A DNA stretch of 64,000 nt from Ruminococcus sp. Lineage in GTDB: Bacteria; Bacillota; Clostridia; Oscillospirales; Ruminococcaceae. Below are positions 7,851 to 16,185 of the stretch, piece by piece. The position numbers were made by a program, and so were the translations under genes. How positions within the stretch are numbered: the stretch's first letter is position 1; each line of letters begins with the position of its first letter. Location of the stretch: NCBI GenBank assembly GCA_017542475.1, contig JAFXXD010000038.1:1-64000 (forward strand), written 5' to 3'. Under the pieces are notes generated by a model. The model saw only the letters and a list, made by a program, of their open reading frames with translations, did no database searches and was not told the DNA's origin.

Positions 7851-9216
7851 ATTGCAGCTTGGCTTTTTGATGCTTGCTCATAAAGTGCAGCATAATGTAG
7901 AATACGACAGTCTCAATCAGGAAGGTGGCTGTCCACGATATCATATAGGACGAGTAGAGTATCTCGAGCGTGTGATATTTCGGGATCTGGAATACCGTGT
8001 ATATCCACAGTATGCGGAATCCGCACACTCCCGCGACTGTGATGAACATAGGCGCGACACTGCTGCCAATGCCGCGGAGCATACCCGTTGCCACGTCCAT
8101 TATGCCGCACAGGAAGTAGGGGAGACAGATGAACATAAGTCTTGTGATACCATATTTTATCGCCTCGTCGGAGTCGGTAATGTATATCGAGAGCAGGGGA
8201 CGACTGAACAATACTGCAAGTCCCCCGAGCGATACGCCTGCTCCGAATGCGAGGGCGAGGCAGGCAAGCATTATCTTGCGGATACGGTCGAATTTGCCTG
8301 CTCCGTGGTTCTGTCCCGCGTAGTTGAGAGCACTCTGGCTGACGGAGTTCATCGAGATGTAGACGAATCCCTCGATATTCTGGGCGGCGGCGTTGCCCGA
8401 CATAACTACCGAGCCGAACGAATTGACCGACGACTGTATGATGACGTTAGATATCGAGAACAGCGAGCCCTGTATTCCTGCGGGAAATCCTATCCTGATT
8501 ATTTTTATTAGCTGACGCCAGTATATGTGCATTTCACGGAGTTTCAGCCTGCACGCGTCCTCGCGCCGCATAAGTGCCCATAGCACCAGTGCCGCTGACA
8601 TTACCTGTGAGAGCGCAGTTGCGAGTGCAACTCCCGCAACATCCATTTTCAGCACGATAACGAAAAAGAGGTTCAGCAGTACATTTACTACGCCCGCGCC
8701 CGTGAGGAAGTAGAGCGGGGACTTCGTATCGCCCGCTGCACGAAGTATTGCTCCGCCGAAATTGTAGAGCGTGCTTGCGATAATGCCCGAAAAATAGATT
8801 CGCATATACGTCGTTGATAGCCCGATAACGTTGTCGGGAGTCCCCATAAGCGAGAGTATCCGCCTCGCGCCGACTATGCCTGCTATCGTCAGAAAAGCTC
8901 CGCATATCGCTGCTAACGGGATAGCGGTATGTACGGTACGGCGGACGTCCTCGTCCTTGTTTGCGCCTACTCCGTGAGCTACGGTGACACCTGCACCAAC
9001 CGAAAGTCCGATAAACAGATTAACGAGCAGATTTATGACAGCTCCGCAGGCTCCGACAGCCGCAACGGATATACTTCCGCAGAAGCGTCCGACAACGACG
9101 AGGTCAGCCGCATTGAAGAGCAGCTGCAGCACGCCAGTGAGTACTATCGGAACTGTGTATGCGATCAGTCCTTTAAGAAGCGGTCCTTCCGTGAGATCCG
9201 CTGTATTCCTGCGCAC
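7849..9216 (-). CDS. MATE-family multidrug/cation efflux transporter
   Basis: The 455-residue protein has about 12 hydrophobic helices. It starts with the MATE-like TEGPLLKGLIAYTVPIVLTG and has a loop DLVVVGRFCG and an internal duplication of six-helix units. MATE proteins export drugs or metabolites using a sodium or proton gradient; the substrate cannot be read here. The start codon is GTG with AGGAG 9 bases upstream (complement of 9226-9230). It is transcribed alone. Confidence 0.9.
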   Translation of the reverse strand: MRRNTADLTEGPLLKGLIAYTVPIVLTGVLQLLFNAADLVVVGRFCGSISVAAVGACGAVINLLVNLFIGLSVGAGVTVAHGVGANKDEDVRRTVHTAIPLAAICGAFLTIAGIVGARRILSLMGTPDNVIGLSTTYMRIYFSGIIASTLYNFGGAILRAAGDTKSPLYFLTGAGVVNVLLNLFFVIVLKMDVAGVALATALSQVMSAALVLWALMRREDACRLKLREMHIYWRQLIKIIRIGFPAGIQGSLFSISNVIIQSSVNSFGSVVMSGNAAAQNIEGFVYISMNSVSQSALNYAGQNHGAGKFDRIRKIMLACLALAFGAGVSLGGLAVLFSRPLLSIYITDSDEAIKYGITRLMFICLPYFLCGIMDVATGMLRGIGSSVAPMFITVAGVCGFRILWIYTVFQIPKYHTLEILYSSYMISWTATFLIETVVFYIMLHFMSKHQKAKLQ

Positions 9217-9250
9217 CGCAGGTCACTCCTTTCTCTATCCATATTCATTT

Positions 9251-9279
9251 ATTATATTCCTAACCGTTAAAAATGTCAA
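9251..9279 (-). promoter_or_regulatory. Promoter of the MATE transporter
   Basis: On the minus strand, TTGACA (9274-9279) and TATAAT (9251-9256) are 17 bases apart, an exact consensus pair. Confidence 0.8.
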
Positions 9280-9351
9280 TAGATAAAATATGAAATAAGC
9301 CGTCAGCAGTGCTCTAAATGTGACAGAACGGAAAAAATTTTCAAATATCTA

Positions 9352-9380
9352 TGGACAAACTGAAATTAATAGTGTATAAT
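9352..9380 (+). promoter_or_regulatory. Promoter of the PrsA/SurA-like lipoprotein
   Basis: TGGACA (9352-9357) and TATAAT (9375-9380) have a 17-base spacer, about 45 bases before the start codon. Confidence 0.75.
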
Positions 9381-9423
9381 AATATGGTATATGAAATTTT
9401 AACACACTCGGAGGCTAATCAAA

Positions 9424-10668
9424 ATGAATAATTTAAGAAAAATTGCGGCGGCGGGTCTGTCGGTCGCACTTTCTGCGTCTATGATAGGCTGTACCCCCGC
9501 TATCGGTGCAGGCTCAAAGACGGCTATGTCTGTGGACGGTTATGACGTTCCCGCAGGTCTTTTCATTTACTATACATTACAGGGCTACAACGAGGCGGCA
9601 AGCCATCTCCAGCAGAAGAACGGCACCGAACCCTCGGTCGATGATGTCAAGAGCACAAATATCGAGGATACCGACTCCACTGACTGGATACAGAACAAGG
9701 CTACCAAATACTGCAAGGACTTCGTTGCGGTACAGAGAGAGTTCGAGCTCATAGGCGGTGAGCTCACGTCCGAAGAAAAGGACGAAGCGGCTCAGATGGC
9801 TGAGTATTACTACGCACAGTATCCCACATATGCTGATAACGGCATTAGTCTTGACACAATGAAGCTTATGGCTGAAAGCTCATACAAGGAGCAGAAGATA
9901 TTCGACCATTACTACGGCTTCGAGGGCGAAAAGGGCTGCTCGGAGGACGAGCTCAAGGAATACTTCAACGACAACTTTGCACGTGTAAAGTATGTTTCCA
10001 TAAGCCTTCTTGATGGCGAAGGAAACAAGGTATCCGAGGATAAGGAGAGAAACCTCCGCAAAAAGGCTGACGAATACGCAGCTCAGATAAACGACAAGGC
10101 AAGAGAGATCGACAAGATGCTTGAGGTCAACAATGTGCAGTCTGATTATGACGAGTATGTTGAGGCTCAGAACACTACCCTCGCTCAGCCTACAGTTGAA
10201 GAAGAGACTACAACTACTGCCGTAGAGGAGACCACTACAGAGTCTACCGAGTCTACTACGACCACTACAGACAAGTACGACGGCGAGCGTATCATTCAGA
10301 AGAACACAACTACTACGGCTTCTGCGGACAGCTCCGACGATACCGAAACTACATCGGCTGAAGAAGAGGATTCCGAGTACAAGTTCAAGGAGTTCATATT
10401 CAACGAGCTTACCCTTGACAAGGCTACTGTTTACGACTACGACGGCAGCACCATTTACGTCGTTATCCGCGGCGACCTCCACGAGCGTATGACTGAGGAG
10501 GACTACTGGAATGCGGATTATATAAGCTATCTCCAGTCGATGAGATATACCGACGATTTCAAGGAATACCTCGAAGAAAAGGCTGATGCTCTCTCGCTCG
10601 AAAAGAACAAGTCAGCGTACAGACGCTATGCTCCGTTCAAGCTCAAGCTTGAAGATAATTCAAAGTAA
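9424..10668 (+). CDS. PrsA/SurA-like lipoprotein without a recognisable PPIase domain
   Basis: 414 residues. The signal peptide ends in the lipobox SMIGC (Cys about residue 23). The charged helical part that follows (DWIQNKATKYCKDFVAVQREFELIGGELTSEEKDEA) resembles the N-terminal chaperone region of SurA/PrsA foldases. Where PrsA has a parvulin domain I see only VKYVSISLLD and then a Thr/Glu-rich insert around residues 255-315, followed by a C-terminal helical segment. It probably acts outside the membrane on exported proteins, but the assignment is tentative. It is monocistronic. Confidence 0.55.
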   Translation: MNNLRKIAAAGLSVALSASMIGCTPAIGAGSKTAMSVDGYDVPAGLFIYYTLQGYNEAASHLQQKNGTEPSVDDVKSTNIEDTDSTDWIQNKATKYCKDFVAVQREFELIGGELTSEEKDEAAQMAEYYYAQYPTYADNGISLDTMKLMAESSYKEQKIFDHYYGFEGEKGCSEDELKEYFNDNFARVKYVSISLLDGEGNKVSEDKERNLRKKADEYAAQINDKAREIDKMLEVNNVQSDYDEYVEAQNTTLAQPTVEEETTTTAVEETTTESTESTTTTTDKYDGERIIQKNTTTTASADSSDDTETTSAEEEDSEYKFKEFIFNELTLDKATVYDYDGSTIYVVIRGDLHERMTEEDYWNADYISYLQSMRYTDDFKEYLEEKADALSLEKNKSAYRRYAPFKLKLEDNSK

Positions 10669-10673
10669 GGAAA

Positions 10674-10706
10674 AACCGCAGGTCAGTGACCTGCGGTTGC
10701 TTTTTT
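10674..10706. terminator. Bidirectional intrinsic terminator
   Basis: The 12-base arms 10674-10685 and 10687-10698 are perfect complements (the innermost bases must open to form the loop). A T run follows. It sits between the convergent lipoprotein and DUF1292 genes. Confidence 0.75.
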
Positions 10707-11007
10707 ATTCAAATTCGTATTCGCCCTTATAGTTCTTCTTGAACTCGGTGTAGACCTCTTCGAGAAGTGCATCGTCCTCGACAGAGACAAAATCGTCAAA
10801 TTCTTCGTCCTCTCCCTCGATTATCTCAAGGATAACTATGCCGTCGTCCTCCTCGTCAAAGGGGAGAAGTACAGCGAAAAGGCGCTCTTTGTACTCTACG
10901 GTGTCAAGTATCTCGAATGAGACCTCATTGCCGTCGTCATCAGTGAGGGTTATATAGTTCTCTTCGTCTTCGAGCTCTTCATTGTTGTTCTCGATTATTT
11001 CGCTCAT
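10705..11007 (-). CDS. DUF1292 (YrzB-like) acidic protein, copy 1
   Basis: The 100-residue, strongly acidic protein has the DUF1292 core: TLTDDDGNEVSFEILDTVEY, then LFAVLLPFDEEDDGIVILEI. The family is common in Firmicutes and its function is unknown. AGGAGG stands 8 bases before the start. A paralogue lies at 22846-23163. Confidence 0.85.
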   Translation of the reverse strand: MSEIIENNNEELEDEENYITLTDDDGNEVSFEILDTVEYKERLFAVLLPFDEEDDGIVILEIIEGEDEEFDDFVSVEDDALLEEVYTEFKKNYKGEYEFE

Positions 11008-11038
11008 TGTATGACCTCCTTACAGGTTTGATAATATA

Positions 11039-11066
11039 ATTATACTGATTTTTTGCAATTTGTCAA
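11039..11066 (-). promoter_or_regulatory. Promoter of DUF1292 copy 1
   Basis: On the minus strand, TTGACA (11061-11066) and TATAAT (11039-11044) have a 16-base spacer. Confidence 0.7.
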
Positions 11067-11103
11067 TGGCTTTCCGAGGCAGGCGAGGGGAGAGGGGAGT
11101 CCC

Positions 11104-12093
11104 CTATTTTTTGCGTGACTTGTCGGACTTGACGTTAGCAAGCGGATTGCTCTCAACTGCGCTTCTGACATTGTCGTCACTGAGATGGGTGTATATCTCC
11201 GTCGTGGAGACGCTCGCGTGTCCGAGGAGCTCCTTCAGCGTGAGGACATCGGCGTCTCCGTACTGATACATCAGCGTTGCGGCGGTATGTCGGAGCTTGT
11301 GCGTGGTTATGCCTTTGCCGTCAAGTCCTGCTTCCTTCAGCGAGTTTTCAACAATTTGCTGGACGCGGCGCTTGGAGATACGCTTGTTCTGATTGCTGAT
11401 AAAAAGTGCGGGCTCGGCTTCGGCTTTTTTGTTGGCTGACCTGTCTTCAAGGTAGCTGTTCAGAGCCTCAATACACGCTGAATTGAGGTACACCATACGC
11501 TCCTTGTTGCCCTTACCGAGAACTTTAAGCCGCTTTTCCGCGAAGTCGATATCCCTGACATCTATACCTACAAGCTCGCTCAGTCGCATACCGCAGTTCA
11601 GAAACAGAGTAAGTATACAATAATCTCGTTTGGAATCAGTACTGTCAGCGGAAGCAAGCAACCTCAGACTATCATTGAGTGAAAGGAACTTCGGCAGAGC
11701 CTGTTTGGGGACGGGAACTTCGATATCCTTTGTCGGATCTTCGGGTAGTATGTGCGTGGATTTGGTCAGATACTTGAAAAAACTTCGCAATGCCGAAAGC
11801 TTGCGGTAACGCGCTTTATCAGCGTTATGGCGCTCGTCGGCTGTATAAAAGATGAAATTGTAGATGTCAGAAAGAGTTATCTGCTTTAAATCGGCTGTCG
11901 TCATTCCTGAAATATCAACATCTTCGATGTTTTCAACATTATCGTTTTTGAGGTTGAAATAGTATTTAAGAAACAGTCTTGTATCAAGATAATATTCCTG
12001 AATCGTGCGCTCCGAGAGCATTTTTACTACCTTGATGTGGACAAGGTAATCGTTCAGAAATTCAGGATTATTGCTATTGTTATAATTTTTCAT
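11104..12093 (-). CDS. Tyrosine recombinase (XerC/XerD-like)
   Basis: The 329-residue site-specific recombinase has all catalytic residues: R170 (CGMRLSEL), K194 (GKGNKE), H265 and R268 (HKLRHTA), H292 (LLGHAS) and nucleophile Y301 (EIYTH). The N-terminal half is a SAM-like DNA-binding domain (residues 10-115). XerC/D resolve chromosome dimers; phage-type integrases also share this layout, but no phage genes or attachment repeats are near. Its ATG overlaps the Nudix stop codon in ATGA, so the two are coupled. The C-terminal tail is Lys-rich. Confidence 0.9.
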   Translation of the reverse strand: MKNYNNSNNPEFLNDYLVHIKVVKMLSERTIQEYYLDTRLFLKYYFNLKNDNVENIEDVDISGMTTADLKQITLSDIYNFIFYTADERHNADKARYRKLSALRSFFKYLTKSTHILPEDPTKDIEVPVPKQALPKFLSLNDSLRLLASADSTDSKRDYCILTLFLNCGMRLSELVGIDVRDIDFAEKRLKVLGKGNKERMVYLNSACIEALNSYLEDRSANKKAEAEPALFISNQNKRISKRRVQQIVENSLKEAGLDGKGITTHKLRHTAATLMYQYGDADVLTLKELLGHASVSTTEIYTHLSDDNVRSAVESNPLANVKSDKSRKK

Positions 12094-12605
12094 AAAATCC
12101 TCTTATCAAGTAAGTATTCGAGTACAAGAGCTTCGCGCTCTATCAGCATAGCGTCGTAACCATTGTGATCGTGTGTGCGGTTGATCTCTATAGCCTTGTG
12201 AGGGTCTACATACTCAAGTCGGAAGCCTTCCTCAGACTCGTATTCATCAAGCGACTGCGCACCGACAGCTTCATCTGTCGAGCATATATAATAGAAGTTT
12301 TCCTGCTCGAATATTTCATTTGCGTTTACAAGGCTTCGCTGTACGCGCAGCACCGAACCGAGCTCCGTGACTGATTCCGGTATTATATGCAGTCCGGTTT
12401 CTTCGCTGACCTCACGCGTCAGCGTATGAATGTGTGACTCGTTGCTCTCGATTCCGCCGCCTGCGAATTTGTAGTAGTCATATTTCTGACTGTAAACCAT
12501 CGCAGCCTTTGAATCCCTTATAATTACGGCTCTCACAGACGGACGTCTGAATCTCGGCATAGCTTCATCGTAGTCCTTCAGGTCTATAGTAATTATTCTT
12601 TCCAT
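12090..12605 (-). CDS. Nudix hydrolase
   Basis: The 171-residue protein has a complete Nudix box, GGIESNESHIHTLTREVSEETGL (residues about 58-80, pattern Gx5Ex7REUxEExGU), which binds Mg2+ and cleaves nucleoside-diphosphate compounds. The substrate cannot be told. The start has GAGGA about 8-10 bases upstream. It is the first gene of a two-gene operon with the recombinase and follows a leader with a 13-bp inverted repeat. Confidence 0.85.
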   Translation of the reverse strand: MERIITIDLKDYDEAMPRFRRPSVRAVIIRDSKAAMVYSQKYDYYKFAGGGIESNESHIHTLTREVSEETGLHIIPESVTELGSVLRVQRSLVNANEIFEQENFYYICSTDEAVGAQSLDEYESEEGFRLEYVDPHKAIEINRTHDHNGYDAMLIEREALVLEYLLDKRIL

Positions 12606-12631
12606 AATATGTCCTCGCTAAATCCCGTTTA

Positions 12632-12663
12632 AAGTTGCACCAAACTTTGATTTGGTGCAACTT
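12632..12663. repeat. Perfect 13-bp inverted repeat in the Nudix-recombinase leader
   Basis: AAGTTGCACCAAA (12632-12644) and its exact complement (12651-12663) surround the 6-base loop CTTTGA. It lies between the minus-strand promoter and the Nudix ribosome binding site, about 26 bases before the start codon. There is no T run, so an operator or mRNA leader hairpin is more likely than a terminator. Confidence 0.7.
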
Positions 12664-12687
12664 ACTGAATAGTATCGCTATGGTATT

Positions 12688-12716
12688 ATTATATCACCTT
12701 TTCTATAAGTTTGCAA
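12688..12716 (-). promoter_or_regulatory. Promoter of the Nudix-recombinase operon
   Basis: On the minus strand, TTGCAA (12711-12716) and TATAAT (12688-12693) are 17 bases apart. Confidence 0.65.
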
Positions 12717-12771
12717 GAATCCGAGAATATACCATATAAAGAATATAAAGCCGAGTTTTTGCGCTCATTCC

Positions 12772-12800
12772 TTGACAAAACGCGGCTGATATGATATAAT
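12772..12800 (+). promoter_or_regulatory. Promoter of the aroBAC operon
   Basis: TTGACA (12772-12777) and TATAAT (12795-12800) have a 17-base spacer, an exact consensus. The leader of about 70 bases has a small GCTGC/GCAGC stem, but no riboswitch was recognised. Confidence 0.85.
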
Positions 12801-12877
12801 TAAATATAATTTAGTTTCAGAAAATCGCTGCTGTAAAACGTTCAGGCAGCTCTGTTTTATGAAAGGCGGAAACTCGC

Positions 12878-13921
12878 GTGAAAACTGTCCATATCCGTAC
12901 AAGCAATCCGTATGACGTTATAATTGAGCGCGGCATTATCTCTAAATGCGGCGAATATATCTCATCTGTTACCAAGTCCAAGAAAGCTGCCGTTATAACC
13001 GATGATATCGTCGGCAGGCTTTATGCGGATACTGTCTGCGAATCCCTGCGCTCACAGGGATTTGAGGTCGGAGTTTTCACATTTCCCAACGGCGAGGCTT
13101 CAAAGAATCTTGATACATTAAGTAAAATTTACAACTATTTATGCGAGTTCGGTATAACCCGCAGTGATTTCCTTATCGCTCTCGGCGGCGGTGTTGTCGG
13201 CGACATTACAGGTCTTGCAGCCGCAACTTTCCTGCGCGGTATAGATTTCGTGCAGATACCGACTACCCTGCTCGCACAGGTCGATTCATCTGTCGGCGGC
13301 AAGACTGCTGTGGATATTGCAGGCGGAAAGAACCTCGTCGGAGCTTTCAAGCAGCCTGTGCTCGTGCTGTGCGACAGCAACACGCTCTCTACCCTGCCCG
13401 AGACTGAGCTTGCCTGCGGTATGGCTGAGGCAATAAAGTATGGTATGATTCGCGACAAGAAGCTTTTCGAGCTCATAGAATCGCATAATATAAGCAATGT
13501 GGACGAGGTCATCGACGACATTGTTTATACGAGCATCGACATCAAGCGCGACGTTGTCGAGCACGACGAATTCGACAAGGGTGAGCGCTTTATCCTCAAT
13601 TTCGGACACACTCTCGGTCACGCCATCGAGGGCTGGCACAATTACACCGATTACACACATGGTATGGGCGTTGCGGCGGGAATGTGCATGATGACCGACA
13701 GATTTTGTGCTCCCGAGCTTGCTGAGAGACTGCGCAGATGTGTTACAGCGTACAAGCTCCCTACGGGTACGGAAGCACCGATGGAGAAGCTTCTCCCCTT
13801 CTGCTCAGTTGATAAAAAGCGTGAGCTTGACTCTATCAGCTTCATTGTCTGCGAGGAGATAGGAAAAGCTGAGATAAGACGCGTTACGCTGGACGAATTC
13901 TATCGTCTTATGGGGGTATGA
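12878..13921 (+). CDS. aroB: 3-dehydroquinate synthase
   Basis: The 347-residue enzyme turns DAHP into 3-dehydroquinate, the second shikimate step, using NAD+ and a divalent metal. Visible motifs are GGGVVGDITGLAAATFLRG, PTTLLAQVDSSVGGKTAVD and the metal-ligand segment NFGHTLGHAIE. The start codon is GTG, with GGCGG about 8 bases upstream; a downstream ATG would remove conserved N-terminal strands. It is the first gene of the aro operon; aroA follows with a single-base gap. Confidence 0.95.
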   Translation: MKTVHIRTSNPYDVIIERGIISKCGEYISSVTKSKKAAVITDDIVGRLYADTVCESLRSQGFEVGVFTFPNGEASKNLDTLSKIYNYLCEFGITRSDFLIALGGGVVGDITGLAAATFLRGIDFVQIPTTLLAQVDSSVGGKTAVDIAGGKNLVGAFKQPVLVLCDSNTLSTLPETELACGMAEAIKYGMIRDKKLFELIESHNISNVDEVIDDIVYTSIDIKRDVVEHDEFDKGERFILNFGHTLGHAIEGWHNYTDYTHGMGVAAGMCMMTDRFCAPELAERLRRCVTAYKLPTGTEAPMEKLLPFCSVDKKRELDSISFIVCEEIGKAEIRRVTLDEFYRLMGV

Positions 13922-13922
13922 T

Positions 13923-15149
13923 ATGGATATTCGTATAAGTCCCTCAAGGCTTGCGGGAAGCGTTGATATTCCTGCGTCCAAAAGCTGCGCTCACCGCGCT
14001 CTTATATGTGCCGCTCTTGCTGACGGCGTATCGCATATCAGCGGCGTGACCTTTTCCAAGGACATTGAGGCTACGATTAATGCTATGACAGCCCTCGGAG
14101 CTTCATTTGAAGCCGATGGCGACAATATAACCGTGCACGGTATCTCCGAGATTCCCTCAAATGCCGATATAGTCTGCAATGAGAGCGGTTCCACGCTCAG
14201 ATTTGTTATACCGATTGCTGCCGCTCTCGGAGTTGATTCTGTTTTTCGTGGCAGAGGCAGGCTTCCCGAGCGCCCTATTGACATCTATAAGCGTGAGCTC
14301 AGTAAGTACGGTGTACACTTCGTTACCGAGACTATGCCTTATGAGATATCGGGCAGGCTCACAGGCGGCAGATTTGAGGTCGAGGGTAATGTGTCCTCGC
14401 AGTTCATCACGGGTCTGCTGTTTGCGCTCCCGCTGTGTGATGGCGATTCCGAGATAATTCTCACATCTCACCTTGAATCGCGTCCATACGTGGATATAAC
14501 GCTCGATATACTCAGGCGCTTCGGTATCGTCATAAACGAGAATGAGAACGGCTTTACAGTCAAGGGCGGACAGAGGTATATCCCGCACGACGAAAAGGTA
14601 GAGGGTGACTACTCGCAGGCGGCTTTCTTTTATGTCGCGAATGCTATGGGCTCGGCGGTAAAAATCAACAACCTCGCTCCCGACAGTGTTCAGGGCGACA
14701 AAAGAATAGAAGATATTATCAATAATTCAGCCAAAAATGCTGAAATAATCAGTTTTAACGAGGACTGCTCGGATATTCCCGACCTTGTTCCGATACTCTC
14801 CGTGCTCGGAGCTTACGGCAAGGAGCGCTCCGTCATCTACAACGCCGAGAGGCTTCGTATCAAGGAAAGCGACCGTCTTGCGACGTGTGCGGATATGCTC
14901 GGTAGACTCGGCGGAAACGTCACTGTTACCTCGGACGGTCTTATTATTGAGCCGAACGGCAGACTTCACGGCGGCGAGGTCGACAGCTTCGGCGACCACA
15001 GAATTGTTATGGCTGCGGCTATCGCGGCTCTCGGAGCTACGGGCGACGTCATTATCCGCGGCGCGGAGGCAGCTGAAAAATCCTACCCCGACTTCTTCAG
15101 AGATTACACTTTACTTGGAGGTATTGCAAATGTCATCGATCTGGAATAA
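13923..15149 (+). CDS. aroA: 3-phosphoshikimate 1-carboxyvinyltransferase (EPSP synthase)
   Basis: The 408-residue enzyme transfers enolpyruvyl from PEP to shikimate-3-phosphate. It has the N-terminal SKSCAHRALICAAL, NESGSTLRF, SSQFITGLLFALP, RIKESDRLAT and the C-terminal FGDHRIVMAAAIAAL, all normal. The residue after NESG is Ser rather than Thr. The 3' end overlaps aroC by 20 bases, with the aroC ribosome binding site GGAGG inside aroA. Confidence 0.95.
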   Translation: MDIRISPSRLAGSVDIPASKSCAHRALICAALADGVSHISGVTFSKDIEATINAMTALGASFEADGDNITVHGISEIPSNADIVCNESGSTLRFVIPIAAALGVDSVFRGRGRLPERPIDIYKRELSKYGVHFVTETMPYEISGRLTGGRFEVEGNVSSQFITGLLFALPLCDGDSEIILTSHLESRPYVDITLDILRRFGIVINENENGFTVKGGQRYIPHDEKVEGDYSQAAFFYVANAMGSAVKINNLAPDSVQGDKRIEDIINNSAKNAEIISFNEDCSDIPDLVPILSVLGAYGKERSVIYNAERLRIKESDRLATCADMLGRLGGNVTVTSDGLIIEPNGRLHGGEVDSFGDHRIVMAAAIAALGATGDVIIRGAEAAEKSYPDFFRDYTLLGGIANVIDLE

Positions 15150-16176
15150 CAGGATCTCCATATCATTCTTCGGTGAAGCCGAGGGTGCTGCTATAGGTGT
15201 AACGATAGACGGTCTGCCCGCGGGCGAGTTCATCGACTCTGACGAGATTCGCCGCTATATGGACAGGAGAACGCCTGATTCCTACAGGGACGAGAATACG
15301 CGCAGAACTCCTCTGCCCCGTATTATGTCGGGCGTTTCAGGCGACCGAACATCGGGCGGTCCGCTGTGTGCCTTTATCCAGAACGTTGACAGGCGTCCGC
15401 GTGAAGAGCGAAAGAATGAGCTCTCAGCAAATACGCGCGTCGGTAACGCCGATTATACGGGAGCTGTACACTTCCGCGGCTACAATGACGTTATGGACAG
15501 AAGCTCACGCGCCGAGAAGCTGACTGCTCCGCTCTGCTTTGCGGGAGCTGTATGTGCTCAGATACTTGAGCGCCGCGGAATCTTCACAGGGGCTCATATC
15601 GCTCAGATACACAATATCAAGGACAACCCTTATGACAGGGTCAAGCTCGACCGCGACGCTGTCATAAGCGTGAGATATAAGGACTTCCCCGTTATCAACG
15701 ACCGCAAGGGCTGGCTTATGCTCGAGGATATCGCAAGGGCTAAGGAAGCGGGCGAATCGCTCGGCGGTATTATCGAGTGCGCTGCTGTGAATGTTCCCGC
15801 GGGAGTTGGCTCGCCGATATTCGACGGTCTCGAAAACAACATCGCTCAGCTCATTTTCGGTATACCGTCCGTTAAAGGACTCGAATTCGGAGCGGGCTTC
15901 AGTACAGCGAAAATGGTGGGAAGTCAGAGCAGCGACGACTTTTACGTTGACGAGCACGGTCACGTGCTTACCCGTACCAATAATCACGGCGGTATCCTCG
16001 GAGGTATATCCTCGGGTATGCCGATAACACTGAACGTAGCCTTCAAGCCCGTTCAGAATGAGGGCAGCGGAGGGCTTGGAGATACCTGTATCGTTCCCAA
16101 GGTAGTTCCTTGCGTGGAAGCCGCTGTTAATATCGCGCTTCTCTCAAATATGCTCGATTACCCGAGCTTCTGCTGA
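15130..16176 (+). CDS. aroC: Chorismate synthase homologue lacking conserved catalytic residues
   Basis: The 348-residue protein aligns by eye along its length with chorismate synthase (IGVTIDGLPAGE, IMSGV, SLGGIIECAAVNVPAGVG, GGILGGISSGMPI, CIVPKVVPCVEA). Family hallmarks are changed. FGESHG reads FGEAEG (His replaced by E18). RPxHAD reads RVGNAD (His replaced by N106). The Gly-rich GGGHFSGR or GGRSSARE segment reads MDRSSRAEK (122-130). The C-terminal RHDPC reads LGDTC. The first two sites hold the active-site histidines that protonate FMN and phosphate. The reading frame is clean. It may be a divergent working enzyme, a pseudoenzyme or one with a new role. The start at 15130 gives the usual N-terminus and has GGAGG upstream. 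Confidence 0.8.
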   Translation: MSSIWNNRISISFFGEAEGAAIGVTIDGLPAGEFIDSDEIRRYMDRRTPDSYRDENTRRTPLPRIMSGVSGDRTSGGPLCAFIQNVDRRPREERKNELSANTRVGNADYTGAVHFRGYNDVMDRSSRAEKLTAPLCFAGAVCAQILERRGIFTGAHIAQIHNIKDNPYDRVKLDRDAVISVRYKDFPVINDRKGWLMLEDIARAKEAGESLGGIIECAAVNVPAGVGSPIFDGLENNIAQLIFGIPSVKGLEFGAGFSTAKMVGSQSSDDFYVDEHGHVLTRTNNHGGILGGISSGMPITLNVAFKPVQNEGSGGLGDTCIVPKVVPCVEAAVNIALLSNMLDYPSFC

Positions 16177-16185
16177 GGTGATACA

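Noticed and set aside
11104..12605. Recombinase as part of an integrated element
   Set aside because: No phage, plasmid or transposon genes, attachment-site duplications or tRNA lie nearby, and composition matches the neighbours.
12632..12663. Inverted repeat as a terminator
   Set aside because: There is no T run on either side, and it lies in the leader of an operon rather than after a gene.
14785..15129. N-terminal extension of the aroC frame
   Set aside because: It is out of frame with aroA and unlike chorismate synthase; the normal N-terminus and ribosome binding site are at 15130.
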